Below are positions 1-8,604 of a stretch of 64,000 bases of DNA, piece by piece. The notes under the pieces are model-generated. The model searched no databases, was not told the DNA's origin, and saw only the letters and a program-made list of their open reading frames with translations. The position numbers were made by a program, and so were the translations under genes. How positions within the stretch are numbered: the first letter of the stretch is position 1; each line of letters opens with the position of its first letter. Source of the DNA: Roseinatronobacter thiooxidans (GTDB lineage: Bacteria; Pseudomonadota; Alphaproteobacteria; Rhodobacterales; Rhodobacteraceae). Location of the stretch: assembly GCF_001870675.1 (NCBI RefSeq), contig NZ_MEHT01000015.1, positions 1-64,000 of the forward strand, given 5' to 3'.

Positions 1-1
1 C

Positions 2-1633
2 GCCGCCATCGCGTTTCTTGATGAACATATAGGCGACATGTCGGCCCTGACACGAGAGGAGCAGGAAGCCGAAGTTCAATGGTTTATCGACGCGGCAGAG
101 CCGTTCCGTGGCATGACCATCAATGTCGTGTCCGAAACCCTGACCACCCATGAGTGGGAAGCCAATGTTCTGGCACCAGCCTTCAGCGCGATGACAGGCA
201 TCAACCTGACCCATACGCTGATTTCCGAAGGCGATGTGGTGGAACGCCTGCAGACCCAGTTGCAGACCGGCGAAAACGTCTTTGACATGTATATCAATGA
301 CGCAGACCTGATCGGCACCCATTGGCGCTACCAGCAGACCCGCAACCTGACCGACTGGATGGCGGGCGATGGCGCATCTGTCACCAACCCCGGCCTTGAT
401 CTGGATGATTTCATCGGCATCAGCATGGCCACCGGCCCGGATGGCAAACTGTACCAGTTGCCGGTGCAGCAATTTGCGAACCTGTATTGGTTCCGGTATG
501 ACTGGTTCAACGATCCCGAAATCAAGGCCGCGTTCGAAGAAGAATACGGTTACGAGTTGGGCGTTCCTGTGAACTGGTCGGCATATGAGGATATTGCCGC
601 CTTCTTCACGGGCCGCGAGATTGATGGCCAGACGGTCTATGGCCACATGGATTACGGGCGTCGTGACCCGTCGCTGGGCTGGCGCTTTACCGATGCGTGG
701 CTGTCCATGGCCGGTGCGTCCGACCTTGGCCTGCCCAATGGTGTTCCGGTCGATGAATGGGGCATTCGCGTCAATGACAACTTCCAGCCTGTCGGGTCTT
801 GCATGGCGCGCGGCGGGGCCACCAACAGCCCGGCTGCGGTTTATTCAATCGAGAAATATGTCGATTGGCTGCAAAACTATGCACCACCCGCCGCGAATGG
901 CATGAACTTCTCTGAAGCGGGGCCTGTTCCGGCGCAAGGGAATGTGGCGCAGCAGATCTTCTGGTATACCGCCTTCACGGCTGACATGGTTGCCGATGAT
1001 CTGCCCGTGATGAATGAGGATGGCACGCCCAAATGGCGCATGGCCCCCAGCCCGCACGGCGCTTACTGGCAGGAGGGCATGAAGGTCGGCTATCAGGACG
1101 TAGGCTCTGCCACGCTGCTGGAATCCACCCCTGTGGACCGCGCGCAGGCGGCATGGCTGTATGCGCAGTTCATCGCATCCAAGACTGTGGATGTGGCGAA
1201 ATCGCATTACGGGCTGACCTTTGTGCGTGAATCGACCATCCAGCACGACAGCTTCACCGAACGCGCGCCGCGTCTGGGTGGTCTGGTGGAATTCTACCGC
1301 TCGCCCGAACGCGATCTGTGGACCGATACAGGCTTCAACGTGCCGGATTACCCGCGTCTGGCGCAACTGTGGTGGCAGAATATCGGGGATGCGTCCTCGG
1401 GGGCCCGCACAGCACAGGAAGCCATGAACGCGCTATGTGACCAGCAGGAAGCTGTCATGGCCCGTCTGGAACGCGCAGGCGTACAGGGCGAATTCGGCCC
1501 CGCGCTGAACGAGCCGCGTGACGAAGCCTATTGGCTGGAACAGCCCGGCGCGCCTTGGCCCGCACTGGACGACGAGAAGGGCACGCCCATGACCGTCGCC
1601 TATGACGAGTTGATCCGCCGCTGGACAGAGTAA
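2..1633 (+). CDS. glpV: Glycerol ABC transporter substrate-binding protein, 5' truncated by window edge
   Basis: Family 1 solute-binding protein that would deliver glycerol to a periplasm-facing ABC importer. The frame is open from base 2, so the ATG at 38 is internal and the signal peptide lies outside the window. I recognise the GlpV pattern: GDVVERLQTQLQ near the N-terminus, SALTREEQEAEVQWF, YQLPVQQFANLYWFRYDW, then GPVPAQGNVAQQIFWYTAF and LAQLWWQNIGDASSGA. About 543 residues are visible, so only a short N-terminal part is missing. The other glp transporter genes (glpSTPQU in relatives) are expected upstream, off the window. The gene is convergent with the MFS gene at 1740. Recognition is from memory of the family and ligand specificity is inferred. 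Confidence 0.88.
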   Translation, partial: AAIAFLDEHIGDMSALTREEQEAEVQWFIDAAEPFRGMTINVVSETLTTHEWEANVLAPAFSAMTGINLTHTLISEGDVVERLQTQLQTGENVFDMYINDADLIGTHWRYQQTRNLTDWMAGDGASVTNPGLDLDDFIGISMATGPDGKLYQLPVQQFANLYWFRYDWFNDPEIKAAFEEEYGYELGVPVNWSAYEDIAAFFTGREIDGQTVYGHMDYGRRDPSLGWRFTDAWLSMAGASDLGLPNGVPVDEWGIRVNDNFQPVGSCMARGGATNSPAAVYSIEKYVDWLQNYAPPAANGMNFSEAGPVPAQGNVAQQIFWYTAFTADMVADDLPVMNEDGTPKWRMAPSPHGAYWQEGMKVGYQDVGSATLLESTPVDRAQAAWLYAQFIASKTVDVAKSHYGLTFVRESTIQHDSFTERAPRLGGLVEFYRSPERDLWTDTGFNVPDYPRLAQLWWQNIGDASSGARTAQEAMNALCDQQEAVMARLERAGVQGEFGPALNEPRDEAYWLEQPGAPWPALDDEKGTPMTVAYDELIRRWTE

Positions 1634-1739
1634 CCCTCCCTGTCGGGGCCGCGCGCATGCGCGTGGCCTCGGCTAACTTCGGGCGGGGCGGTTTGTGACA
1701 TGTCACCCGCCGCGCCCGCTTTCACGCGGCGCGCCTTGG
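1634..1739. terminator. Short convergent gap with GC hairpin
   Basis: Gap between the converging glpV and MFS genes. It holds a near-perfect GC palindrome at about 1647-1668 (GGCC-g-CGCGCATGCGCG-t-GGCC). There is no T-tract on either side, so it may be only a weak bidirectional terminator. Confidence 0.3.
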
Positions 1740-2909
1740 TTAGGCGAGCTTGCTAAGCAAGCCGAAAACCAGCCCCACCAAGATGGCAAGCGCCAGCGCT
1801 GCACCGCCAATTCCGGAAAAAGACACGACAAGCCCCAGCAGCATGGGCACGCCAACGCCGCCAAGGTTGGTGACAAGCATTGTATAGCCCAGCGCGCCCC
1901 CCAGCAGGTGATCAGGTGCGATACGGGCCGTCAGGGCAACATGCAGCCCAACCGCCGCGCAGATGGTAAAGCCCAGCACAAAACAGGCCACAACAGCCAG
2001 AACAGGGCTTGCCACCAGCATGACAGCGCCCAGCGCCCCCACCCCCGCCAGAGCAAGCGCGCACAGCACCCGCAAGCCGTGCGCCGGATCACCGCGCAAC
2101 AGCCGGTCGGTCAGCACACCCCAAGCGACCCGCCCCAGAAACGTGCCCAGATGCAATGCCGCCAGACATAGCCCAAGCACGGCAGCCCCCGCCCCGAAAG
2201 AGCGCTGCAAAAGCTCTGGCAAATAGGCCCACAGGGCGAATTGCATGCCGTTGGTCAGCCCAGCGGCCAGATTGGCGCGGCCAAGGTCTGGCAGCGCCAG
2301 TATTTCGGACAAGGGATTGCGGCGCGGCGCGGCGTGTGCTGGCTGCGGTCCCTCTGACGGCAGCAAAAGCAGAAACAGACCGCCTGCAAGAAATGCGATC
2401 AGGGCCGCACAAACTATTCCGGCCTGCCAGCCCCAGACAGGCCCCAGAAGGGCTGTCAGACTGCCCAATGCAGCACCTGCTGGCACACCTGTCTGTTTCA
2501 GGCTGAGCAAGGTGGTGCGCCATTGTGGCGTGAACCATAATGTAATCGCACGCCCCGCCGCAGGGTTGATCAGGCCATAGCCCGCACCACACAGCGCCAT
2601 GCCCGCACCCATTTGCGCAAACCCGCCAGACGCAGCCGTGACAGCCAGCCCTGTGGCAATGCCAAAGGCCGACAGCGTCAGCGCTGCGCGGGTGCCAAGG
2701 CGATCGGTCACCAAACCCGCTGGCAGCGACGCTGCGGCAAGGGCCGCAGAATAAATGCTGGCCAACCCGCCAAGTTGCACAGGCGTCAGCCCCAGCGCGG
2801 TGGTCAGTTGTGGCCCAGCCGTCAGAACCGACAGCACAGACATTGCCCCCAATGCATGGGCCGCAAAGATCAGCGCAAACTGCATTCTGGCGCGGGCCTG
2901 CCCCGTCAT
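1740..2909 (-). CDS. MFS transporter
   Basis: Inner-membrane major facilitator permease of 389 residues, rich in hydrophobic stretches consistent with 12 helices. The short basic loop after helix 2 carries GLVTDRLGTRAAL, the usual MFS loop 2-3 motif, and a related LGRVAWGVLTDRLL occurs in the second half. I place the start at 2909 (MTGQARARMQFAL), one base after the racemase-like stop at 2911. The longer frame to 3002 would run inside the upstream gene. It is the last gene of the RpiR/TRAP/racemase-like cluster, so it may export or import a product of that pathway. The substrate is unknown. Confidence 0.85.
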   Translation of the reverse strand: MTGQARARMQFALIFAAHALGAMSVLSVLTAGPQLTTALGLTPVQLGGLASIYSAALAAASLPAGLVTDRLGTRAALTLSAFGIATGLAVTAASGGFAQMGAGMALCGAGYGLINPAAGRAITLWFTPQWRTTLLSLKQTGVPAGAALGSLTALLGPVWGWQAGIVCAALIAFLAGGLFLLLLPSEGPQPAHAAPRRNPLSEILALPDLGRANLAAGLTNGMQFALWAYLPELLQRSFGAGAAVLGLCLAALHLGTFLGRVAWGVLTDRLLRGDPAHGLRVLCALALAGVGALGAVMLVASPVLAVVACFVLGFTICAAVGLHVALTARIAPDHLLGGALGYTMLVTNLGGVGVPMLLGLVVSFSGIGGAALALAILVGLVFGLLSKLA

Positions 2910-2910
2910 C

Positions 2911-3603
2911 TCAACCGTGCAGAACGCGGTGGCTGGGGGCCTGTGTGTGCGGGTCCGCGCCAAGGGCCACGCGCAGTGTGGCGATTGCCGCTGTGGTGCC
3001 ATCGATCAGCGAAACCCCAACCCGGGATTGCAAGCGCGCGGCCAGACCGGCCAGTGGCCCCCCGCCCAGAACAATGCTGCTGACGCCATCCTCGCGCGCG
3101 GATTTCTGGCACAGCGCAAGCAACTGCGGGGCAAGCTGGTCCTGTATCGCGCCGGGGTCATCCCAACTGGCCCCTTCGACCATATGCATGGCGGCCAGCC
3201 GGTCACCATGTCCGTAGCCAAGTGCTGTCTTGCGCAACGCCTCTGCCATTGTTGGCGCGAAAGAGACAATGGACATACGCGGCCCCAGAACCGAGGCCAT
3301 CGCATAGGCCGATTGCGCAATGCCCACCACTGGAACGCGCGTCTGCGCGCGCACCGCATCCAGTCCCGTATCGCCGAAAGAGGCAAGGATCACCCCGTCC
3401 ACAGGCTGGTGCCAGTTGGCAAGGGTCTGCGTTACCGCCAGTTCTGCCGCGCTGGCATCTTCGGGGGTGACGATCAACTCGGGCGCGCCGGTGGCGCAGA
3501 TCGTGGTGATCCGCTCGCCCGGCTGGCGGGCCGCCTGTGCGGCAGCATCTATCCGCGCAGTGACCGTGGCCGAGGAATTGGGGTTTATGATCAGAAGGTT
3601 CAT
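2911..3603 (-). CDS. Asp/Glu/hydantoin racemase-family protein lacking both catalytic cysteines
   Basis: 230 residues with the Asp/Glu/hydantoin racemase fold signature: N-terminal LLIINPNSSATVT, central VPVVGIAQSAYAMA and C-terminal GVSLIDGTTAAI. Active members use two cysteines as acid/base pair. Here the first position is Ser (ILASFGDTG) and the second is Gly (VLGGGPLAG). The other family member in this window keeps both Cys (23327-24073). A classical two-base racemization is therefore unlikely; another isomerase or lyase role, or a binding role, is possible. It lies between dctM (four bases upstream, ending at 3608) and the MFS gene (one-base gap), so it is surely cotranscribed. Fold assignment is confident, function is not. 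Confidence 0.8.
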   Translation of the reverse strand: MNLLIINPNSSATVTARIDAAAQAARQPGERITTICATGAPELIVTPEDASAAELAVTQTLANWHQPVDGVILASFGDTGLDAVRAQTRVPVVGIAQSAYAMASVLGPRMSIVSFAPTMAEALRKTALGYGHGDRLAAMHMVEGASWDDPGAIQDQLAPQLLALCQKSAREDGVSSIVLGGGPLAGLAARLQSRVGVSLIDGTTAAIATLRVALGADPHTQAPSHRVLHG

Positions 3604-3607
3604 GGCT

Positions 3608-4900
3608 CTACCCCAGAAGGATCGATGGCAACCAAAGCGAGATCGCCGGAAAGATATTGACCAGCGTCAGCGCCACCAGCATTGCGCCAATGAACATCAT
3701 CAGCGGCGGAATGATCTGCCCGATGGAGATTTTCGCAATCGAGCAGGTGATCAGCACCACCGAGGCCACGGGCGGCGTCTGCTGGCCAATCCCGAGGTTC
3801 AGCGTAATGATCAGCCCGAAATGCACCCGATCAATGCCCAACTGGTCGGCCAGTGGCAGGAAGATCGGCACCAGCATCAGGATTGCCGGTGTGCCATGCA
3901 CGATCGTGCCCGCCAGCAGGAAAAACACATTGATCGCAAGCAACACAACCCAATAGTTTTCCGAAATCCCAAGGATGGCGTTGGCAATATCCTGCGGAAT
4001 GCGCTGGTTGGTCAGATACCAGCCCAGAAGCGTGGATGTGGCAACAATGAACATCAGCATGGCCGAGCGTTTACCCGCAATGCGCAGCGTATCGACAAAG
4101 CTGGCCCAACTCAGCGTGCGGTAGACAAGAACCGCCATGACAATGGACCAGAGCGCCGCAACCGCGCCTGCCTCTGTCGCGGTGAAGATACCGCCCAGAA
4201 TACCCACAAGAATCAGGATCGGCAGGGTCAGCGGCAGCGCTGCGTCCTTGCCTGTGTCCAGCACGCGGGCAAAGCTGAACGCGCCCTCTGTCGGGAAACC
4301 TTTGATGACAGCGATGAAATAGGCGGTCATCAACAGCAGGAAACAGACCAGAAAGCCCGGCAGGATGCCTGCGGCGAACAGTTCTGCAATCGAGGCATTG
4401 GCGACATAGGCATACAGGATCAGATTCAGCGAGGGCGGCACGATAATCGCCATCGTGGCCGAGGTTGAAGTGACAGCCGCCGCAAAGGCCGCCGAATAGC
4501 CGCGCCGCTTCATCTGCGGGATCATCACCGACCCGATGGCTGCGGCGTCCGATGTGGCGGTGCCCGAAATCTCGGAAAAGAACAACGAAGTCAGAATGTT
4601 GACATGTGCCAACCCGCCCCGGATATGCCCCACAAGGGACGAGGCGAAGGCGATCAGCTTTTCCGCGATCTTGCCCTGATTCATCACCTCGCCCGCGATC
4701 ATGAACAGAAGTGCAGCAACCAGCAGGTAGTTATTCGCGCCGCCAAAGGGGATCAGGCCGATGATCATCGGCACGACGGCCGGATCAAGAAAGATCATCA
4801 CCGTGGCGGTAATGCCCAGCACGAAAGCAATCGGCACGCCCATCATCAACAGGCCGATCAGCAGGATCAGGATGATATATCCGGGGGCAAGAAACATCAC
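3608..4900 (-). CDS. dctM: TRAP transporter large permease (DctM family)
   Basis: 430-residue integral membrane protein forming the translocation subunit of a TRAP importer driven by an ion gradient. It shows the family pattern: hydrophobic N-terminus with LLMMGVPIAFVLGI, the conserved FFSEISGTATSDAAAIGSVMIPQM block at about residues 108-131 (abbreviated FFSEISG...SVMIPQM), IVPPSLNLILYAY, and GLIITLNLGIGQQTPPVAS near the C-terminus. Its ATG overlaps the dctQ stop by 4 bp (ATGA), which supports translational coupling. Ligand unknown; the linked racemase-like gene suggests a small chiral carboxylate, amino acid or hydantoin-like compound. Confidence 0.93.
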   Translation of the reverse strand: MMFLAPGYIILILLIGLLMMGVPIAFVLGITATVMIFLDPAVVPMIIGLIPFGGANNYLLVAALLFMIAGEVMNQGKIAEKLIAFASSLVGHIRGGLAHVNILTSLFFSEISGTATSDAAAIGSVMIPQMKRRGYSAAFAAAVTSTSATMAIIVPPSLNLILYAYVANASIAELFAAGILPGFLVCFLLLMTAYFIAVIKGFPTEGAFSFARVLDTGKDAALPLTLPILILVGILGGIFTATEAGAVAALWSIVMAVLVYRTLSWASFVDTLRIAGKRSAMLMFIVATSTLLGWYLTNQRIPQDIANAILGISENYWVVLLAINVFFLLAGTIVHGTPAILMLVPIFLPLADQLGIDRVHFGLIITLNLGIGQQTPPVASVVLITCSIAKISIGQIIPPLMMFIGAMLVALTLVNIFPAISLWLPSILLG

Positions 4901-5418
4901 GCGTCTCCTTCGGGCAGCAATTCACCGGGATTGATCCGGCCCATGATCAGACCGACCAGCCGGACAGTGCAGATCAGCACGATCAGCGCGCCGCCCACAG
5001 GCACAGCGCCGCGAAACAGGATCATCGGCAGATCGACAGAAATCAGGGTGCGGCCCATGAAACTCAGCGCCGCGCGTCCCCCATACCAGAACAGTGCCGC
5101 ACCAAAGCCCGCCATCAGGATCTGGTTGATGCAGGCCAGCACCCGCTGCACCCCCAGATTGAGCGAGCGCGCGAAGGAATCAAAACCCAAATGCTCGTTC
5201 GTGCGGGTCAGATAGGCCGCGCCGATGAAGGTCAGCATGGCCAGAATATGCGCGGGCAGTTCTTCACCCCATGACACGGAAGAATTCAGCACAAAACGTG
5301 AAAACACAGCGAAATTCAACAAAACCAGCAAGATACCGGCAACAATGATCGTGAATAGATCCAACGCGCGGCACATCAGCCGGTCAAGCCAGATCACGAC
5401 TTTTCCGAGACTGTCCAT
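4897..5418 (-). CDS. dctQ: TRAP transporter small permease (DctQ family)
   Basis: 173-residue, four-helix small membrane subunit of the TRAP importer. Family pattern includes NSSVSWGEELPAHILAMLTFIG around residues 45-66 and TNEHLGFDSF. I prefer the ATG at 5418 (MDSLGKVV) because AGGAG lies about 7 nt upstream; an ATG at 5433 would add five residues. It is the middle gene of dctPQM. Confidence 0.9.
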   Translation of the reverse strand: MDSLGKVVIWLDRLMCRALDLFTIIVAGILLVLLNFAVFSRFVLNSSVSWGEELPAHILAMLTFIGAAYLTRTNEHLGFDSFARSLNLGVQRVLACINQILMAGFGAALFWYGGRAALSFMGRTLISVDLPMILFRGAVPVGGALIVLICTVRLVGLIMGRINPGELLPEGDA

Positions 5419-5495
5419 GACATTCTCCTGCATTCGGGGGCGAGCGATTGATGGGATGCGGCCTTGCGATCACAGGCGCAAGGCCGCGCAGGCAC

Positions 5496-6470
5496 TTACT
5501 CTAGGCCAAGGACTTCACGCGTTACTGCGATCATGTCAGCGCCGATGGCATCCACGAACAGCGGATCATCATACAGCGGCAGGGCTGCGGCTTGAAAGGC
5601 TTCAAAATCGACCTCATTGATGGCGATCTTGTCGGCCAGTTCTTCCAGAATGCGGGAATCTGTTTCCTCGCCCCAAGCGAAGGTCCATGGCGCAGTCTCT
5701 GCCGCGATGCGCAACACGGTTTCACGCACTTCGGGCGTCTGGGCGTTCAACCACGTCTCTCCAAACAGCATGAAAGTGGGCAGATAGACATGGTTCGACA
5801 GCGACATGTAGCTTTGCACCTCATAGAGACGCGCGCTGTCGGCGATCTGGGCGGGGTTCTCCTGCCCGTCGATCACACCCTGATCAAGGCCCGAATACAC
5901 TTCGCCAAATGACAACGGCGTGGCATTCGCACCTAATGTGTTGAACATGGCCACCCGCTGGCGCGAGGTGGGAGTGCGGATTTTCAGCCCGCGCAGGTCT
6001 TCGGGGGTCACGATGGGACGCACCGAATTGGTAATGACGCGAAAGCCGTTATCCCACAGTGCAGACAGCACGATGCCGCGCCCTGCAAACCCTTCAGCCA
6101 GCATGTCAAACGCGGGCGAGGCTGCGAATTCCTGCACCTTGTCGCGGTTTTCAAACAGATAGGGCAGATCAAACACCGCTGTACGCGGATTGACCTGCAC
6201 CACAGCCGATGCAGAAAGCGATGCGTGATGGGTACCAAAACCCAAGCCCTGAAGCACATCTTCTTCGGACCCCAGCGTGTTGCCCATGAAAATCTGAACA
6301 TCCATGCTGGGCAATTCCGCCTCTACGCGGGTTTTGAACTCGGTCAGGAAAGCATGGGCGAAACTGCCATCGGGCAGCGAAGAATTGATTTGCAGAACCT
6401 GCGCCTGCACAAATGCGGGCAGCGTGGCAAAGGACGCGGCAAGAACGGACATGCGAAGCGAAAAGGACAT
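5496..6470 (-). CDS. dctP: TRAP transporter substrate-binding protein (DctP family)
   Basis: 324-residue periplasmic binding protein with a signal peptide ending near AFVQA (about residues 17-23). Family landmarks are ALWDNGFRVITNSVRPI, LRGLKIRTPTS with the Arg that normally salt-bridges a carboxylate ligand, and EVYSGLDQGVIDGQENP. It is the first gene of the TRAP unit and has a 190-bp leader to the regulator gene. The conserved Arg in the LRGLKIR region argues for an organic-acid ligand (family knowledge); the actual ligand cannot be read from sequence. Confidence 0.93.
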   Translation of the reverse strand: MSFSLRMSVLAASFATLPAFVQAQVLQINSSLPDGSFAHAFLTEFKTRVEAELPSMDVQIFMGNTLGSEEDVLQGLGFGTHHASLSASAVVQVNPRTAVFDLPYLFENRDKVQEFAASPAFDMLAEGFAGRGIVLSALWDNGFRVITNSVRPIVTPEDLRGLKIRTPTSRQRVAMFNTLGANATPLSFGEVYSGLDQGVIDGQENPAQIADSARLYEVQSYMSLSNHVYLPTFMLFGETWLNAQTPEVRETVLRIAAETAPWTFAWGEETDSRILEELADKIAINEVDFEAFQAAALPLYDDPLFVDAIGADMIAVTREVLGLE

Positions 6471-6588
6471 GGTTTACCTCTCGTGTTGAAGTGGCGAAGC
6501 GCCTGATACTGGCAAGGCTACGGTAGTATTTTTTCGCTTGATGATTACACGAAAAGTTTTTTTCACAAGAGAATTTCAGTCTGCCTGC

Positions 6589-6611
6589 CCCAAAAACACG
6601 AATTTTTTGGG
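6589..6611. promoter_or_regulatory. Palindrome between rpiR-type gene and dctP
   Basis: Perfect 8-bp arms CCCAAAAA (6589-6596) and TTTTTGGG (6604-6611) around a 7-bp centre, about 120 bp upstream of dctP. It lies downstream of the RpiR-type gene on the same strand, so it could be that gene's terminator or the operator of the TRAP cluster. AT-rich sequence at about 6525-6580, nearer to dctP, is a plausible promoter. Confidence 0.4.
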
Positions 6612-6660
6612 CGTTTGGGCAGTGATTGCTTAGGGATCGGGCGGTTTGAAAGCGCCGCAG

Positions 6661-7533
6661 TCAAAGCTCGTCAAGCGAATCATGCAGCGCTTCGATCGCC
6701 AAAAGGCGCTTGCGCCCCGCAAGGCCAGAGCGCTCTAGCACGCGGGTGGCAAGGATGTGACACAGCGTCAGAACGGCGGCGTGGTTGAACAAGGGGCCGG
6801 GCGCGGTTGTCTGCACTACAAACCGCCACTGCGCCGAAAGTTCCGCCGCCACAGGCACTGTTTCAGGCCCTTGCCGGTGCGTTTCGTCGCTGATTAACGC
6901 CGCACGCGCCGGGCCATTGCCCAATTCGCGGCATAGTGCAGGCAATTGGCGCACGGTGCGCCGCAGCGCAAACACGATCACCACGTCATCTTTCGCAATG
7001 CTGCCCAGACTTTCGGCCAGTGTCTGCCCGGCTTGCGGCAATACAGTCACATTCGGCACGATCTGACCGATTTGCGCAGACAGATAGACCGCGAATGCCT
7101 GCGCTGTCCGAAAACCGATAATCCAGACCCGTCCGGCCTGTAAAATGGCATCGGCCAGATCGTCGATTTCAGCCAGCGAAATGGCGGCGAAGCTGTTCTC
7201 GACATTCTGGCGCCCCTGCGCAATCTGGGCCATCAATGCGCCCTCTGGCCCCTGATCGCTGGCAGATACGCGAAACACTGCCGCGCCCGCTTGCTGGGTG
7301 GCGCGCGCTGCTTGGCGGGCCTGATCGAAACTGTCATACCCCAACCGCCGCACAAAGCGCGTGACAGTCGCATTCGAGACATTCGCCAGCTGCGCCAGTT
7401 CGGTTGCAGAATAGCTGGCAATCTCGCCCGGGAAATTCAGAATCGTATCCGCCAGCCGCCGTTCGCTGGGATGCAGCGATGGCAGCGCGGCCCTTATTCT
7501 TGCAACATATGATCCGGAGATTACAGGTGTCAT
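6661..7533 (-). CDS. MurR/RpiR family transcriptional regulator
   Basis: 290 residues: an N-terminal RpiR-type HTH (LHPSERRLADTIL, LAQLANVSNATVTRFVRRLGYDSF at about residues 20-58) and a C-terminal SIS sugar-isomerase-like domain (VWIIGFRTAQAFAVYLSAQI, DDVVIVFALRRTVRQL). SIS domains sense phosphosugars or other small ligands. It is encoded directly upstream of dctP in the same direction and probably controls the TRAP/racemase-like/MFS cluster. No strong ribosome-binding site is seen before the ATG at 7533. Confidence 0.88.
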   Translation of the reverse strand: MTPVISGSYVARIRAALPSLHPSERRLADTILNFPGEIASYSATELAQLANVSNATVTRFVRRLGYDSFDQARQAARATQQAGAAVFRVSASDQGPEGALMAQIAQGRQNVENSFAAISLAEIDDLADAILQAGRVWIIGFRTAQAFAVYLSAQIGQIVPNVTVLPQAGQTLAESLGSIAKDDVVIVFALRRTVRQLPALCRELGNGPARAALISDETHRQGPETVPVAAELSAQWRFVVQTTAPGPLFNHAAVLTLCHILATRVLERSGLAGRKRLLAIEALHDSLDEL

Positions 7534-7678
7534 GCCATATTGCTACCCGAGTTAATGGTGAATATGCCAGATGTTTGCCACAACTTTGCAATCTTCTCTC
7601 AAATTGCGCAATCCTCCCGCCGCATGTGCCGGACAATGCAAGGGCGTGGAGGATGCAGTTCTGGCCTTGGTGCCCTAG
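7534..7678. other. Intergenic stretch upstream of regulator
   Basis: Promoter side of the RpiR-type gene. Apart from AT-rich runs near 7560-7620 I see no recognisable signal. It joins the remnant region that follows. Confidence 0.3.
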
Positions 7679-8287
7679 ATCCACCCGACGCCGATCTTCG
7701 CGGCGGAAACGCCCGATCAGGCAGCTGCCCGCTTTCACCGGTTTGTGGTCAAGCGCCCTTCAGTTTCCACCGGACCGACGTTGGGCGACGTATACGGTCA
7801 GCCGGAGGCCGTTACGGCGCTGCACCAGGTTGTGCGCGATCTTGAGGAGTGGCGCGCCGGTCGGCTGGATTGGAATGAGGTCACCAAGTCTTTCTTGTTG
7901 GCTGGCCCTCCCGGGACCAGAAAAACCCTTCTTGCGCAAGCACTTGCGGGGACAGCGGGTATAACCTTCGTCAAGACGAGCTATTCGGATTGTCAGCGGT
8001 ACGGGCACCAGGGTGACTTTCTACGCGAGCTGAATGCCTCCGCAGATCGTGCGTCTGCTGGCGCGCCCTGCGTCTGGTTTCTGGACAATATTGACTCTTT
8101 TCATAGGCGTGGTCAGCTGGTTTCTGGCTACATGATCGGCGTCATCAATGGCCTTCGCACGCTCCTTGACCGTTTATCCGCCACAGAAGGCGTCATCCTC
8201 ATCGCGGCCACAAACGATGTCGAGCGGGTCGACCGGCGGTTATCCGCGCCGGACGGTACCTCCACCCGCTTCGATGTTTCGTTGTGA
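7679..8287 (+). pseudogene. Truncated AAA-family ATPase remnant
   Basis: An open frame from 7679 (possible GTG start at 7745) encodes an AAA core. It has GPPGTRKT in the Walker A place (the G before K is changed to R), VWFLDNID in the Walker B place (the usual DE is DN), and IAATNDVERVD as sensor/second-region motif. The frame ends at RFDVSL, about where the AAA small subdomain should begin, so the C-terminal half is missing. A stop at 7676 closes the frame upstream and no good ribosome-binding site is visible. I read it as a decayed fragment of an FtsH/zinc-protease-like AAA gene, not a functional ATPase. Confidence 0.6.
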
Positions 8288-8555
8288 AACATGCCCGGCA
8301 ACCGACAGATATCAACTCAAGTGATTGATAGGATTTCATAAAACGGCATTTCGGCCCGCTTCATTTTTCGCCGCAATTTCGAAAATTCTTACAAAATTTT
8401 GAAATCTGAAAGAAGGGACAACAACTGTCCCTGCGAGCATAGTTCCTCCCGGTCAAGATAAGAAATCTTTTCTTTTCAATGGGCGCATAGGAGCGTCGGG
8501 GGAAAACTTCTCCCAATTCGGACCAATAATCCCCCCGGCGTAGAGGATGTATGAA
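8288..8555. other. Gene-free AT-richer gap
   Basis: About 270 bp, lower in GC than the surroundings (AT runs at 8370-8410 and 8455-8480). No gene or RNA is recognised. It is probably part of the same decayed insert as the AAA fragment. Confidence 0.3.
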
Positions 8556-8581
8556 CAAAGGCCCGCCGAAGCGGGCCTTTG
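8556..8581. terminator. Strong symmetrical hairpin terminator
   Basis: Perfect 11-bp stem CAAAGGCCCGC/GCGGGCCTTTG with a CGAA tetraloop. On the minus strand it sits 24 bp past the stop of the small ORF at 8605-8838, in the position of a terminator; T-runs are short on both sides. Confidence 0.6.
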
Positions 8582-8604
8582 TTGGCTTAGAACGAACTGA
8601 AAAC

